Assembly: GCA_009760855.2 (NCBI GenBank)
Contig: WPIO01000029.1
Location: 2,712,001-2,776,000, forward strand
Source of the DNA: Cristatella mucedo
Lineage: Eukaryota; Bryozoa; Phylactolaemata; Cristatellidae
Direction: 5' to 3'
DNA: 64,000 nt
In this document: in pieces, positions 34,991 to 49,500 of the stretch
Layout: every line of letters begins with the position of its first letter
How positions within the stretch are numbered: the stretch's first letter is position 1
Made by a program: the position numbers and the translations under genes
Notes under the pieces: generated by a model
The model's database searches: none
The model's input: only the letters and a program-made list of their open reading frames with translations
What the model was told of the DNA's origin: nothing

Positions 34991-35572
34991 GTATCCTCAG
35001 CCTATGATGCTCACTGTAGTTGGTCGTAAAAAGTAAAAAAGAAGTGCTAAGGTATTCCCTGTGCAGAATAGATTAATGTATATTATCCCACTCTGTGCCC
35101 ATTTCGCATATTATAACCATAGCTATGAGTTACAACTACATGGAAAAGGTGATAAACTGGATATTACATCTAGCAGGCAGTGTAATCATCGTATTCTAAA
35201 GAACTGATGGACAATGCGATTGCTGTTCGTATAGGATTTCACTGGAGGGGAACCGAGTTGACCAAACCGGGAGAGTCTTTACGACTCCACACTCGTCCAT
35301 GCAGTCCTGGGTTCAACTTCTAGTGCTGACACGGTGTGCTCTTCCTTCTTTCTATCGCTACAGTATCCCTTTCGGATATTTCATTATATTAAATTTGGCT
35401 CTAGACCAATAGTTTTAGTCAGTAGTTGCTTGCACCTTGGTTATATCTCCTGCTTGGCATTTTCTGTTGGCGTTGCGACGATTTAGGCTATACTGTATGT
35501 TTGAAGTAGAAGCAATGTAGAAGATGACCTAAACGTGGCCTGCTTAATTTTTGTTTTTAATTTTAAAATAAA

Positions 35573-35616
35573 TTGGGCTACCACCCCTCGGTCTCAACCT
35601 AGGGGTGGTAGCCCAA
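35573..35616. repeat. Perfect 16-bp inverted repeat (hairpin)
   Basis: TTGGGCTACCACCCCT (35573-35588) and its exact reverse complement AGGGGTGGTAGCCCAA (35601-35616) flank a 12-base loop. It is downstream of KATNAL2. It is too stem-perfect for old neutral DNA, but I cannot tell whether it is transcribed. Confidence 0.9.
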
Positions 35617-35789
35617 TATATACCCTAGGACACACTTCAAGACCCGGGATGTGGGTTCAAGTTCTTCAGCTGTATACATAGGGTTACTAAATTAGTCAAC
35701 CTCTAGTTTTTTACAGGCACACAGCTAGCTAGCTGTACCTGTGCTTTTATACCTAGCTGCCCTCCAGCACGTCTAACTCTATCTACTCC

Positions 35790-36320
35790 CTTGTTGCATG
35801 TATTGCTGACATTCACACGTGGACGGCAGCATACAATCTCAAATTAATGACAACAAAATTAACTCACTAGTTACAGGCAAACCTTGTGTGACTTAGAAAT
35901 TGGAAAACTGTCCCTTAAAATGGGTGCGTCCCGTATATCTCCTGAAGCATCTATACTCAATCTGAATGTTCTGTTCCACGGTAACCTTTGTCCAGACGAC
36001 CTCTCATCAGCTCAACAGTGAAGTCTGCCTACGTTCAGCTATGTAACAATCCAACAATGTGGGCTGGCCTAGACACGGATACCACATCCAAAATGGCCCA
36101 TGCATTTGTGGCATCCCATCTTCACTTCTAAAGCTCTTACTTGCACGGCTTCTGGCCTGTACAATAAAGTGCTTAGATTTGGTCCACAACTCAGTGTTTG
36201 TCCTGAACGTCCTAACTGCCATGCCACATTGTACTACTTCTCACCGAGCTGCACTGGCTCTCAATCAAGCAATGTACCGACTTCAAGATTCCCATTCGGT
36301 TGACATTTGATGCTTTGTCA
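35790..36320 (+). mobile_element. Decayed LINE-A piece, plus orientation
   Basis: DNA-level match to the CIDDIRTWMAANF...HLRNIAKI...LVHAFVTSRLDFCN region: GCATGTATTGCTGACATTCA, CGTGGACGGCAGCATACAAT, CACATCCAAAATGGCCCATG, TTTGTGGCATCCCATCTTCA. Several indels and no frame. Confidence 0.65.
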
Positions 36321-38700
36321 TGAAGCTCGATTCTCCTGCTAATGTTAACTAGGGAGGCGTGCTCTCCTGCAGCTTCATAATTTGCTCGCAATCCTCTATG
36401 CAGAATTCCTGCCGCTGGTCCACGCAGTCTATCAGCTGCATGCAGTCATAAGTTCACTAGACTTCTTATGTAGTCGTCAACATAGCAGATATTTTGGGCT
36501 GCACTGCCAGACAAAATTCGCATTGAGACCAATCTGGCCTACTGGCATATGTACAGGTAGCTCCATAACCGCACATCCACCTAAACAGCTGTTGAAAAAA
36601 AGACCGCACTGCTTTCTTCTGCAAACGTAAGGAAGTGTATGCATGCGTGCCTATGCTGCACTGAACTGGTGGCTCCCCTCGCTCTGATTAAAGTATATGC
36701 CTCAGCAGATTACTAGGTGTTGGTTGGGTCTGCTGTACCTCGACAGTGGACAACTCCGGTGGAACCCACTGAGGTGAAAATAGCGGACCCACTTGCAGCA
36801 GCTGCTTCCAAGCCAGTGTGCTGGCCGTGCGGCCCGGCTCAGCCGTTCCATAATAAACGGCATCTGCCTGAGTCGTCTTCATATGTGCGCGGCTGCCTGC
36901 ACAAACACAACACTAGGCCCCAGAGTAGACTTCCAGTTCCAACATCAATGTGTTTGCATCCCTTTATGGAAATCGTCTGCTGGCAAGTTGCACGACTTAG
37001 GTCTTACTCCCTGCAACATTGCAACGTCGAGTCAGCTGTCCACGGCTTTGGCAACTTGACAAATAATTGTTAGCAAATTAGGATTTGCAAATAATAATAA
37101 CACATTTGATAAAGCACCCTCAGAGAATTCAATCTCTTTAGGCACTTTACCATTGCTGCAAAGGAAGCAGGATCGAATGGTTAGTATTCACCATCTAGGG
37201 GTGCCGAAGCGGTCACTCTTACTACCTCTACAATCCTACTCTACCATCCCCGCATGACCAGCCTCATGCAAACGTCAGCCGACTGGCAAATGTCGTATTT
37301 GAGTTGTGTTCCCTATCAGCAAACATGTGTGCATCTTGCATGCACAGCACCTGAATAAGGTTGAATGCATAACGGCTGCGTCCAAGATGCCCGTCTATCG
37401 GTGTCATCATCATGTTGCTGTTGGCAGTCTTCTACCGTCTGTCTTCTACTGCTCGACATGATCAACAGTGTGCTGCTGCCGCTCGCTCACTACTCCGAGC
37501 TCTTCACTAATGCAACAGCATTCAGCTGCACACCGACACACCTAACTACCTGGAACGGACCTCACGAAAATGACGATCGGCCACAAACCACATGAGAACA
37601 ATATGAAAGTATGCTGCTACTACTGCTGCTACCACAACAGGGGGGGGGTGTCAGCTGATGGGCTGCTGCCAGTGTAACATCATCCCTGCGAGTACCTAAT
37701 GGATCATAGATGACATTATACACAAGGTGTAACCTGAGATTAGGTAATCAGTGCCCAACCAGGTTGGATGTAAGACATGTTGAGTCAGTTTCAACCTTGC
37801 CCTTTATGTGCATCCACGACAACAAGAACGGCACACGTGAAAGGCAAGCAGGGAAAGCGCGGTCGCGGCAAGCCACGGCACTCTGGTTCGACCGAGGAGC
37901 ACATGCCACCTTGCACCGTACCTACGTTTTTATTGCCTATTTGGAGATGCTTGGCTCAGGCTTGTCACTGCGAGAACCACGGCAAATTACAGTGGCAAGA
38001 AGCAAGTAGCAAAAAACTACGCACTCTGCAGGCAGGAAGCCCCTTGCAAACTAGTGCGCTGTTGTAGGATCATCTCTGTGGGTCGACAGCAGCCCAAACT
38101 GCCAGCAGTGCACGTGTGACAGCAGCCGCCAGGCTTCAAATCTAGCAAAGGAAGTGTAAATAGGCCGAGAGGAGAAGTGGCATTGACATTGGCAATAGAC
38201 ATTGATATCGTCAACGGCCACCACCCCACCCGATGCCACTGAGCACGCTGAGAGGCATGCAGGGCTGTCCTCTAGCTCGTTTAAAGTGCTGGCGAGCAGC
38301 CTGACGCCATCTGTGCTGCCCTGCTGCTGCTACTTTGGCTAATCGCCGAGCAGCCGGCGGCGACGACAAGCATGTGCTGCGCACCCCTAGACTAGTTAGG
38401 CATAGCAAGACGTGGTGCAGCTAACTGGTCGGCAGCTCCGGCCGACGTCCACCCCCCCTTCCTCTGTGGTTCCGTTTGCGTATGTATAGGCACTCGGGAG
38501 CCTCGAACGATTCTCTGCGACGGCCAGCTCTCCAGGCCGACCGGGTTCGCCGGGTGCAACCGGGGTATCGTTGGCTACTACCTGCATGCGAGACCACCAC
38601 AATGAATGAGTGAATTAACGAACGAGCGAGGTGCGGCAGTGGCGCGAGAGTGGCCTCGATCCTGATCCGCCTTTGTCTGCTCGATCCTGCTCCTCCAGTC
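36321..38700. other. Spacer between the convergent KATNAL2 and CARMIL genes
   Basis: Only a LINE-A tail in minus orientation at 37088-37185 (CAGAGAATTCAATCTCTTTA after AATAATAATAACA) is recognised. The more GC-rich end (37800-38700) may hold the CARMIL 3' UTR. Confidence 0.4.
37088..37185 (-). mobile_element. LINE-A 3' tail, minus orientation
   Basis: AATAATAATAACACATTTGA precedes TAAAGCACCCTCAGAGAATT and a short stretch of 3' UTR (TGCTGCAAAGGAAGCAGGAT). Tail-only. Confidence 0.65.
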
Positions 38701-38702
38701 CT

Positions 38703-38995
38703 TCACTCGTCGGCCTGTCCGCCGCCGAGCTCGGCGCTCAGAGGGCCCGACGACAGCGGCCGAGACAGGCGACCCGGAGCGGCTGCTGCAGCGGCCGCTA
38801 CCGACGAGGGCGGAGATCCCTGCTCAATGCCGGCGGCGGCTGAATTGAGCAGGGATCGGCGCAGCGATTGCACCCGGCTCAGTGTCGGCTCGCCGCCGGC
38901 TGCCGAGCTGCCTTCGCCTGTTGAGTCGCCCGCCAGGTCGACGGACGAATGTGCGCTCTGTGGCTTGTCGGCGGCCTCATGCGCTGATTCGGCAG
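38703..38995 (-). CDS. Candidate C-terminal exon, Ala/Ser-rich (possibly CARMIL)
   Basis: A minus-strand frame ends at a TGA (38703-38705) and has a plausible acceptor just upstream (CCACCTCGCAG|GAT). It reads DAAESAHEAADKPQSAHSSV, then EPTLSRVQSLRRSLLNSAAA and an alanine run. It is low-complexity, as expected of a CARMIL tail, and lies in the right place and strand. Its phase (0) does not join directly to the last firm CARMIL exon (phase 1), so an intervening exon would be needed. It could also be a separate gene or non-coding GC-rich DNA. Confidence 0.35.
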
Positions 38996-39172
38996 CATCC
39001 TGCGAGGTGGCATCAGCTCTCTTGTGTCGTCTTAGAAGTGGCACGGGAGCTACTGCGGCTGCCACAGCGGGACCTAGAAGCCGAGCGATCAATGAGTTCA
39101 CTGACAAGGAGATGCAACCGTGCTCAGCAAGCACATCACAGGCCGTTGGCTTGAGCACCCCGGTGGCCTATG

Positions 39173-39264
39173 TCAGCAGTCACGTTGCAGCCAAGACCGG
39201 TGGCTGTTGCCAAAGCCAAGGCTGTTGCCCGGCGAGGTGCAGCCGTGCAACAGTGGCGACTCGG
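39173..39264 (-). CDS. Alternative candidate last exon of CARMIL
   Basis: Acceptor TTTCCTGCAG| lies at 39265-39274 on the minus strand. The following frame joins in the correct phase to the 40516-40590 exon (G|CC) and reads AESPLLHGCTSPGNSLGFG before a TGA at 39173-39175. Phase agreement is the only evidence. Confidence 0.3.
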
Positions 39265-40515
39265 CTGCAGGAAACTGCTCTCGAAGTCGTAGGCGGGCCA
39301 CGAGACCACGTGCGCACCTCGCACAACCGTGCTCTCATTCCAAAGTTTGGCTCCGAGAGCAGCTTCTCGCCCCTTCGACACATCCACACACAATGCCGGG
39401 CGATGTTTGCACAAGCTTTCCTAGATTAGCTTTTCGAGGTGGGCGAAAGCACCTTAAAAATACTCGGCTGACACAAACAAAATGATTCACGTAAGACAGA
39501 AGCTGCTGCTCCTCCTCTTCCTCCTGCTAAGAAGTCTGCAAGATAACCTGCCGGCCTATCGCAATCCGGCTGCAGGCCAGCTACGTAATGCTCGAGGTGC
39601 ACCAGCTCAAAGTCAAAGCCAATGCCGGTCCTGCTGGTCGCCTCCTTGAACCCAGGCCTTGGAGAATCTTAGAAAGCTGCTTTACACTGGAGTACTTGAA
39701 CTTGGCAAGCTCGACTAGAGCCAAGTTGGTGGCTATTGGCAAGCCATCCATATACAAATGAAGGAGTACTATTATTATTATTACTACTAATACTGCTTGT
39801 GGAGCAGGCAAATGTGTCGGTATGGCTCGCATTGTGCAGCATGATGGCCACATTTCTTCACTTTGTATCCGGACAATGGCCAAGCCAGTCGCAGATCATA
39901 GTGTCTTTGCTGGTAAAGAATTGGCAGCAGAGTAATGCACCGAGAGGCTTCGTAACTCAAATGCTATCCAGCCGGATGCTAACCGTGAACGATTGCACAT
40001 TCGATGGGGAGTGGGCATCACGCCCACTCATACATGTTGGTAAGGTCAAACGGGCGTAGTTGCATTAGAGTTATTTCGGCGGTTCAGGTGCAGCTAGGAA
40101 GCACTACACTGACAAAAACCTACTTAAGACACCCTGATCGCCTTCTGATTATTGATCGATTCGGCAAAGAAGGCAAGCTGACACACTTATTGTGTCAAAC
40201 GAAGGTAAAAGGACCTTTTCAGCAGCGGGATTCCAACAAGCCATACAGATCAACTGCTGCTGGAGCACCGAATCACTCCTTGAGGGCTTGACAGGCTTTC
40301 GCATCGAGAAACCGTACCCCAATAAGCGTGACACCCTTAACAATAACTAACAGCATGACCGGGTGAGCGGTGCGGGCAGCCATCTTCCCCAACTCAACTA
40401 TAGCAAGCTCCGAAAGCCAGCCCACGAGCAGCTTCACCAGCAGCTCAGCAGCACGACGAGGGAGCAAGCACAATTAAGCCAGAACAATTAAACAGCAATC
40501 GTCGGCCGAACTTAC

Positions 40516-43500
40516 CACTCGTTATTGGCAGCTCCTTGGCTGCATCGGCGATTGCCAACTCTTTCACGGCCCGCTGTTCATCGCCGGTGGCTTCTAATAA
40601 TGAAAAGACGATTATAAAAAAATAAGGGCGCAGGGCAGATATCCCAGGATTTTTCAAAAGACCACCAGCGAAGTGCATGCAGGGTGAGCCTAGCATCCAA
40701 CGTACTTGTTCCTGCATCGTCAAGCCCAGCTTTTCCATCGGGCTCGCATCCGGTATTCGGGTCCGGCACTAGCAAGCCATCCTGCGTGTTTGGCCTGGAT
40801 CCAGGCTTCGGCTTGGGCAATGGCTTTGGCGGCCGAGCAACAACTGCAGGGGACACACTTCCTCCCGTGGTCGGCTTTTCTGGCAGCATCGGCGAAGACA
40901 GAGTGGTCATCGGTGGCGTAGCTGGAGGCGTTGAAGTTGAGCCTCTTGGTGAGGCCTTCACGAAGCCGTCAGTCTCTGGCATGGCCTCTGCAGTGGCACG
41001 CTGGGATTTGCTGTCTATTTTGGTTTCCGGAGGGATTGGTGGACGCAGTGGCACTTTCGGTGCAGCTGCTGGTGTCGGTGTTGCCTGAGTAGCCAATATA
41101 AAGCCCTGAATTACTGCTTCGTATGTGGCACACTGGCCCACCGATTCCAACGGCCCATTACCCCCCCCACCCACACACTGAACATTGCGAGCTAGCTCAA
41201 TTGCATCCTGCTGGCAGTTATAGGAATGTCGGGTAAGAAGCTTGAGAGCATAAGAAGTTAAACAGCACCAAATTTTCTAATCGCCCAACACTGACTCCGC
41301 AGAGAAACTTGTAGGGGCATGCGATCTGAAAACGACTTACGGCTTACCTGAGCAGAGGGACTCATTGACTGCCTCTTAGCCAACATTTCAGCTAGCAGCT
41401 TGTCCGACCCCATTCCTGGTATGGCCGCAGCGCCAATCATTCTCCGTGCACCTGCAGCTCCACCTAATGTTGTTAACACGGGAAGAAGTCAATATGCATG
41501 TACATCGGGGAGGGGGCCACAGTAAAAAAAAAAATGTAAAGCTTTCAGACAGTGCTCCATAAATGCTCTGGGTGCCGCTAATAACAATAAACGAATGTCA
41601 TAATAATGGCTAACAAGTGCAACGGTCACCAATTTAGTGCTTGTACCATGTAGCTCAACCAAAACTGCCCCCAGTGACACTTCGGATTAGTTTTAGGACC
41701 TAGTCGGCTAGATGCCACCAGAAAGTCTTTGGATTTTTGGATAATAAGACCCGATAGGTACTGCCTTGGACCTCCAGCTATAGCTTTATTGTCGTATACA
41801 AAACAACAAAAGCCTTTTCAAGGGGCTGATGAGTCGGCAAAAGAGTAGAAATCCCTAGTGATCAATTAGGACACCAAGCAAAAAGGTGCAAGTAGTGGCA
41901 TGTTATGATACTAAAGCAACAAGTAAGCTATTTATCTTCTGAGAAATCAACTCTCGTGAAAGCAAAATTATATTTAAAAATACGATACGAGTACACCTGC
42001 TGTATAACAAGCTATATAGATGCATGGATACAGTAAAACCTGAGAATGCAGACACGTCAGGGACCGGGTTCTCATGGGTCCTTGGTGCCCACATAAGGCC
42101 CGAGGCTTTAGCACTCTGAAGGCTCAGACTTATTACCCACAAGTTCACTTTCCGGGTCTCGTTGCGTATCTGGCTTCAGCTCCATATAAACTGGCAGGTA
42201 GATGAGCACGAATACTAAATTGTAGGTTGCCACAATGTTAATGGGCAACTCCTTCCGAGGGCAGACGTACGACCAAACTAGTTACACGGGTGTCATAAAG
42301 CAAATTTCTGAATACTATGACTATAATAGATCACGCCAAAAAGTAGGCTATGTTACATCAGTATTGGGCTCTAGAATACTAGCAGCCAGTACTGATATTT
42401 TAAACTCGAATAACCTGCAATTGACATCGAAAACTTGATACCAACACTAGAGGTGAAACCACACAAAGCCACATGTCGGTGACTTAGTATACAGTCTTTT
42501 TTCATTACATGTAATGGATTAGATGGTTCATTCACAAAAATGCTATATGCAACGGTTTTGATTAATCGACGGTGACCCAGCAGCCAAACCCACTTCCACA
42601 AGGGCACGGCGACTTAGCTTGCTTGAAGTAGTCATTGACAATATCTGAACCACACTTGCTGTGCCAATAGCCTTCTCCCATGGGGCACTAGAATTAGGCA
42701 TCAAGGACACTGCACCATTGACCTGAATAATTGACCCGGCATGTCAATACCGTCGGTCAAGTCGTATGAAAAATGGCTCAACGAAAGCACAAACGAGACC
42801 GGCTGAGCTAACAACAACTTAAGGAAGCTGCTGCTCTTGATCTCACGGTTGACATGTGCTAGTAATAAAGTCCACTTGACATGAGAAGCACAGCTTGCTA
42901 AAAAGCTGTGTAAAACGCAAAGCTGGTACTCGGGGCTGTGTTGAGTTTGTCTGCTGGCAAGCCACACTGAACGGTACTGATACTTGGGATAGGCCGAAGC
43001 TGCAGCTGACACAAATTCGATGACTGCAAGGCATCTTACCTGTTCCTTCTTCCCCAGCCTCTGGCGGTACATTCTTGCTGCCCTCTGCTACTCGGTGAAC
43101 TGGGTCCGGTACGTCTCGCAGGCTGATCGATGGCTTTACTCCGTCATCTGCAAAGTAACCATGCCAATCTCTTGCTACGGCAACCACTTTTCTTTCAAAT
43201 GTCCTGAAGATCAACTTTCTTACACCATATGACTCGCCGTCCGTGCCCACATCGCGACCAGGACAGACATGCTGCACGACCATAGAGGCAACTCCTTTCG
43301 CCCAGCTGCATTTACCTGGACTTGACCGATAGCACAAAGCTGCATTCTGTCGATTTAAACTTAGTGTCATTTCACCTGCACTGTATTGGTACTCGTAAAA
43401 AAATCTACCTTTCTAACGGTAGCTGCGATGAATATCAGTCATTCAAATGGCTTACCAATATCAGCCACCGATACCAAAGCACTTTTCAGATGATGGAGAG

Positions 43501-46500
43501 GTTGGCATATACAACATGAATAATGCAGAGCATTCACCGCTGGACAACTTGACTATAGTCATCTTCAGAAAAAGGTGAGATGGCAGAATGGAATCACAGT
43601 TGATGCAACATGAGTGGACCTATCAAGAAGCTTATTTAATAACGCTCAGTGACTAACCTGAAAATGTTTAAGGTACAGCTGAGTACAGCAGCTTTGATGG
43701 TGATGCTGCTGTGTGACCATCACCACGTGCTCGAAATTTAGGTGTCGTTTTCGACAGCTGCCTACATTTTAAAAGCTTCATTCGGAAGACTGCTTCTACA
43801 GCTAGCCATCACGACCGATCCCTATCCAAGATTAGGAGCTGTCTTCCACAGTGGCTTGCAAAGAATTTAACTAGTTCCTTAGTTCGGTCTCGGCTTGATT
43901 ATTGTAATTCCCTTTTGGCTGGGCTACCAAAGAAAGCAACTAGGCCACTGCAGCTGACTATGAATATGGCTGCAAGGCTAGTCTTCAAGTCCCAGAGGCT
44001 TGAGTACGTGTCTCCTTTGCTAAAAGAGCTAGGACGGATGCCGGTTGATCAACGAATACAGAGCAAAGTTCTTACGCTGACCCACAAGGCCCACCACGGC
44101 TTGGCTCCTCCGTACCTAGCTGAACTGCTGTACCAGTTTCAGCCTCTTCACGCCCTCAGGTCACGCATTGGACAATAAATTAGCTGTTCCATTCCTCTGC
44201 TTAAACACCGTTAGTGTCAGAACCTTTAGCTCTGCAGGTCATAGACTGTGGAACTCGCTTCCACAATTCTTACGCAACGACAACTACTCTCCTGCTGCAG
44301 GCTACGGCTCATTCTTTTCAGCGGTCTTGAGCTGCTACTTCCATGCTACTCACTACTTCAACTGCTCTCCTGACTTCGCTATGCTTCTCACTTTCTCTTT
44401 ATTGCATGAGACGAAGTCTGTTGCTACCGAATGCGTACCGAAAGCCGCTTAGGCTGTGAGTGAGCTATACAAAACTCTCCTTCGTAACACCCACATAGTT
44501 TTATGGCTTTGTGGAGTTACAGATAGGTATACATTACATAAATGCTGTGGCAGAAACAGCGATTCATGCCTGAAAATACCTGCAGCAAAATGTCAATATA
44601 TTCTGGCACAAAAAATGAAGGCAACTATCTAGCTGATGATCGAAGCCCTGGATGGATTGGGATTGGGAGCCAACGATCAGACGAATCGAAGGCCAATTTC
44701 GATGTGGTCGGGATAAAATTGAAGAATCGCTGTGAGCCTGACGATCCTCCCCCACCTGCCCCATCCCATTGTCACTATCAACCCCGATGGGAGCTTCGAG
44801 CAGCCAGGCCTTGCTGGGCCTTTGGCGACATTGTGACAGAGGTGTATTCCTCTTTGACGGCCACATAGTAAGACGTAGGGAGTGATGGGTACTCATTCGT
44901 GTTATTGAGCAGCACGGATTTGAGACTCCTTGCTGAACTTTCTATGAATAGGCACCGTTCACTTGGGTTACATGTGATTTCTATAGCCTCGAATAGACCA
45001 GCCACACTGTTTCAGAACATGGCCGATCTTCCCGATTAGAGAAGTTGGAAAACGGCCAGTGATACTTTCTCTCAGAAAACTCGGGGCTGTGTGGTACCTG
45101 TCTTTATAAATTGCCTCCACAGACGTACAATGCATGCAAACAAGCAAATAAGTATGCACGTGTGTGTATAGTAAAGAATCGCGTTACAAAATTGATTGTG
45201 TTTCGTTAAATATAAAACAAATATAATTCATTCATATAGCACCCTAAGAGAACTTTATCTCTATTCAGGCGCTTCACGTGTGCTACGTGGCTCGAGCCTA
45301 CGACCTCAGCAGTCAGATGAAATTACCCTGGCCTAGGTCGTAAATGGCTAACACCTTAACCACCCTGCCAAATCAGGATATCAATTGTTTCGTTATTTTT
45401 AGTATTAAAGACTCGCTTGCCGTATGCATCCACCTTACTCACGAAATGCTGAAATGTCAACAATGCCGTCTAAAGTACAAGTAGCCTGCTGTCATTGGTT
45501 TAGTAAACTAGCCAGCAGAAACTAGCCAGCTTATTCTTGAAAGAGCATGGTGCTACATTTTAGATGACAGAAGACAAGAACCTGTTACAGAAACCAACTA
45601 GCATACCGTGTGACTCCTAGTGTCGCTAGGAAAACTCGATGCATAGAAAATGAGCCGTGGCTCAGAGTGAGTTAGCAATGACATTTCAGAGGCTTCCAGA
45701 AAGGCATCAAGTGTCTGCTTTCCAGTGGCATTTAATTCTTCCGAACCAGTGACACTGAAGCTCAGACAGTCCTCTATGCAACTTATAAAAGTCCTAAAAC
45801 CGTCATTAATAACATTCCTGGATATCACTTTTTAATCTAAAGTGTGGTCTGTGTAAAAACAAAAACTAGCACGAAGAAGAACCGCATTCTTATTTCTTTT
45901 CCACATAAGTTTCCTAAAGCAGGTTTGTAAAAAAAAATCCTATAGCAAAGCTATTTCGCTTGCACACTAGGATCAGGTTCATCTGCATTCGAACTGGATC
46001 GAATAGGGTGCAAAAAGTTCGGCGATCCGGAGCACAACTGACGATTGCAGTCTCATGGAGAGCTGTATTAAATTATTGGCAACGAATGTCAAGCCTGCTG
46101 CCGACTGTGGCATTTCCTTTCCAGCCGTCCAGAGCTGCTGCTTATTTTTAAGCCACGTCCTCAATTGCCTTCCTAGCTCAGCTATGCTTCTCACTTTCGC
46201 CTTGTTGCATGAGATGAAGTCTGTCTGGTTACTCTATGTGCTTCGAAAGTCACTTTCGCTTTGAGCGTGCTAAATAAAACCCCAGCATAACACATACTTA
46301 GTCCTTGTTGCTTTGTGGATTTATGGACTGAGATACATTACATTATAAGCTACCAAAGTCATGCGAGCAGTGCAATATCTTACCAGCAGGCTGGTGCACT
46401 TTTGCATCAGCTGTGGCTACACCTTTTGCATTAGATTCATGTTTCTCTGGAATGTCTTTCACAGTCAGTGCCGTACGCTTTGGCATGATAGGTGGCTTTC

Positions 46501-49500
46501 CTCCAACACTCGGCCCACTAGAAGAGTTCACATCGTCAGCCGACTTGTACAAGGATTCTGTCATCTCTGAGCTTGTCACCTTGTCACCTTCAGGCTTTTT
46601 GTCTTTTTTCAGTCCAAATAAATTTGACAGACTGAAAACAGCATTGAATACAGCATACAAACTGTACGTGCAAGCTATGTGCATGTCAGATAAAATTAAA
46701 TATCTCTATGAATAGCAAAGTAAGAAACAAAAGAAGCCAGTGGTCACACAAATTAAAGGGTAGCCCGTTGGATGGTTGCAAATCTTGTTACAACTGCTCT
46801 GAACACAGAGCCTCCATAACACAGTGGTATAAGGGTTGAGCCTCAAATTAGATATAAGATGTAGCAAAAAATTACAGCTATAGTTACACAATAATTTTCG
46901 GTGGCATATACACTTATTTACTTTTTGGGTATTTAAGAAACAACATGGGTGACTGCAGTCACTAATGTGCAGCCCATTCCATGAGGGTGCTATGCAGCAC
47001 AGATAACCAATGGTGTGACCGAAAAGTACGTCCTATACGAAGAGCGAGAACTGGAAAGGAACTAACAGCCATGGCGCTAGTACACCCTGCATGCACGTGT
47101 GCGCACCTGCTCGGAGGCACCTAATCAATTTTTAAATGATAAGCGTGAATGTGAAACGAAGAAACTATCTCAGGAGTGTCACCACACCACTAAGCCAGAC
47201 AGCCTCTGCCTTGAGAGACACCAAAGGCAAACTTGATGCACACCTGAGCGCAGATGCAGGCACCTCATTTTCAGGTCTCTCATTCTTAGGCTCCAGCCTA
47301 CCTATCAGATCTACTCCCACACGGGGCTAAGCATCGTACCACTCGCTTTTCGGAATCTAATCGCTTACCTATATCACGTACGAGCCTCAAATCCTATTGA
47401 GACCGTGCCTTTAGTTCGTGTGCTCTTAAAGCCTGGACCTCACATCAGACTAGCGTCACGACAACCCCCGACTTGATCACGTTTAAAAAGAACTAAAAAC
47501 GCATCTATTTATCACAGTATTTAATGGGTCGCTGTGATTCGTCCTTTATGTGCTTATGCATGCTGACACTGTGCATGCTGACACCAGCCACACTTGTATC
47601 ACCTTGTATTGCATGCTGAACCTGTGCATGTCACCCTAACCATGTTATTTTTATGTGAAGTGTCTGAATAGAGATTAAGTTCTCTTGGGGTGCTATACAA
47701 ATGAATTATATTTGTTTGCTTGTTGCCATTGAGCATGCTACCACTAACAATTCAATCGTGCTTCCTTTGCAGCAAATGTAAAGTGTCTAGAAGAGATTGA
47801 GTTTTTCTGAGGATGCTATATCAAATGTATTATTATTATTACCTCCATGTCATACAGTGAATTTTGGAAGCTCAGAAGCACAAATAAAAGCCACTCTTAC
47901 ATACTAACAACCCCAGTAATATTGATAATAGTAAAGACAGCATGCAGTTAAGTACTGATGAGGCACATTCTCAGATTAAGGCATTTTTAAGATTAAGAAA
48001 CCCCTCGGACCCATAATGGTAGTGCCAACTGAACCAACTCTAGCTCTCTAGCTCTGAAAGTAACAAATGCCAGGCATGGGCCTAGGTGCCTGCAGAACAG
48101 CGCTCCTTTTATATTGGAAGCTGGATATTCACCGTAGTACCAGCTTCGTCGAGGTAGCATAGGGGGTGTTTATTTACACAAACTGTGTGCTTAGCTGAAT
48201 GCCGTCTGCTACCACTGACAAAGGGGTACCTGCAATGGCATCGAGTAACACACGCCCCCCTCCAACAATGCTTCTTCCATACATCGGATCACCAGTAAAC
48301 GAATGTAGGGGCTGCCAATGTTAGACTGCCTAAGAGGCTAGCCTGACTAAGTTCCCTCCCTGGCCTCGATGTACACGGCAGAATTGCCTAAGAGCCACAG
48401 AGGCCGTGGCCCGAACCTAAACTGCTCTTGAGTTGACGAGCAAAAAAGGGTCGATGTACCAATATCAGGTAACCAAAGGAAACCACGCATTTAGCGTTCA
48501 ATGCAATCTGCCTGCAAATTCATACTGCACATGCATTTTAATAACTGTCGGCATAAACATGTTCTATTTTCAGAAGCAAACTGCTAGCCAATAGCTCGGT
48601 GCAAAGCATGCACCGCCAAAGTAGTGGTGATAGGTTTAACCTAACGATGCTCTATGAAGTAAGTACTGTCAACTTCGTAGTAGATCCATAAAGTAACCGA
48701 TCCAAACGAAACCAGATTTTTTTCATCGATCATTATATGTGCTGCTTCTTACAAATCTGAGGTGAAAGGTGAGATAATGCATTGAAAACTTAAGCAGATA
48801 GGATGTGAAACCAAAAAAAAACATTTTGCATAATATGTGCTTGACATATTGGTCAGCCTCCTAAATACAAGCACGGTAATAGTGTTCTAGTGTTTCTACC
48901 TTCGCACCTCGTCGAACCAACTCAAAAGCACAAATGATTCTCCAATATATGCCTTTTCTGCTGCAAAAATTCCCACTCTATTTCACCTTCTTCAGCCATA
49001 GCTTCATACCATCGGCTCAGCCCTCTGCCGATAAATATGAATAAATAAGCAGCTACACGATCAATTTTTCAGCTGATTACTTTTCTGCTCTGGTTTGGGA
49101 ATACATTTTGAGCATGCTAGAAAATCCTGTGAGCTTGCCCACATAAAGAGAGCTCGGTTTAAGTAACGGGCAGATAATAATAATAATAAGCAGCATCTAA
49201 TATGCTTATGACAATAGAGCAAATTACTTTAGCTTCCCCTTAATCTTTTTTAGCTCAACAGGATATCTGGTGTAACAGTCAAATTTACACAGAAAAATAA
49301 AGGCAACTTGACCTAAAGGATGGATGGATGGATGTCCTTAACCTGCATTTACAGAGAACCCTCAGCAGTAATGCCGGCCTTCTGCAACTAAAACTACACC
49401 GCTTCTCACGAATCAGTCCGTGATAACTTGGCCAATGTGACATTTGCGTTTGCAGCAATAACAAAAAGCCATTGTTTAACATCTTGATTGCATTTTAAAG

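Noticed and set aside
43215-43320. Possible extra CARMIL exon reading KCSWAKGVASMVVQHV
   Set aside because: Phases could fit (2 in, 1 out), but splice sites are weak and the residues do not resemble the low-complexity tail.
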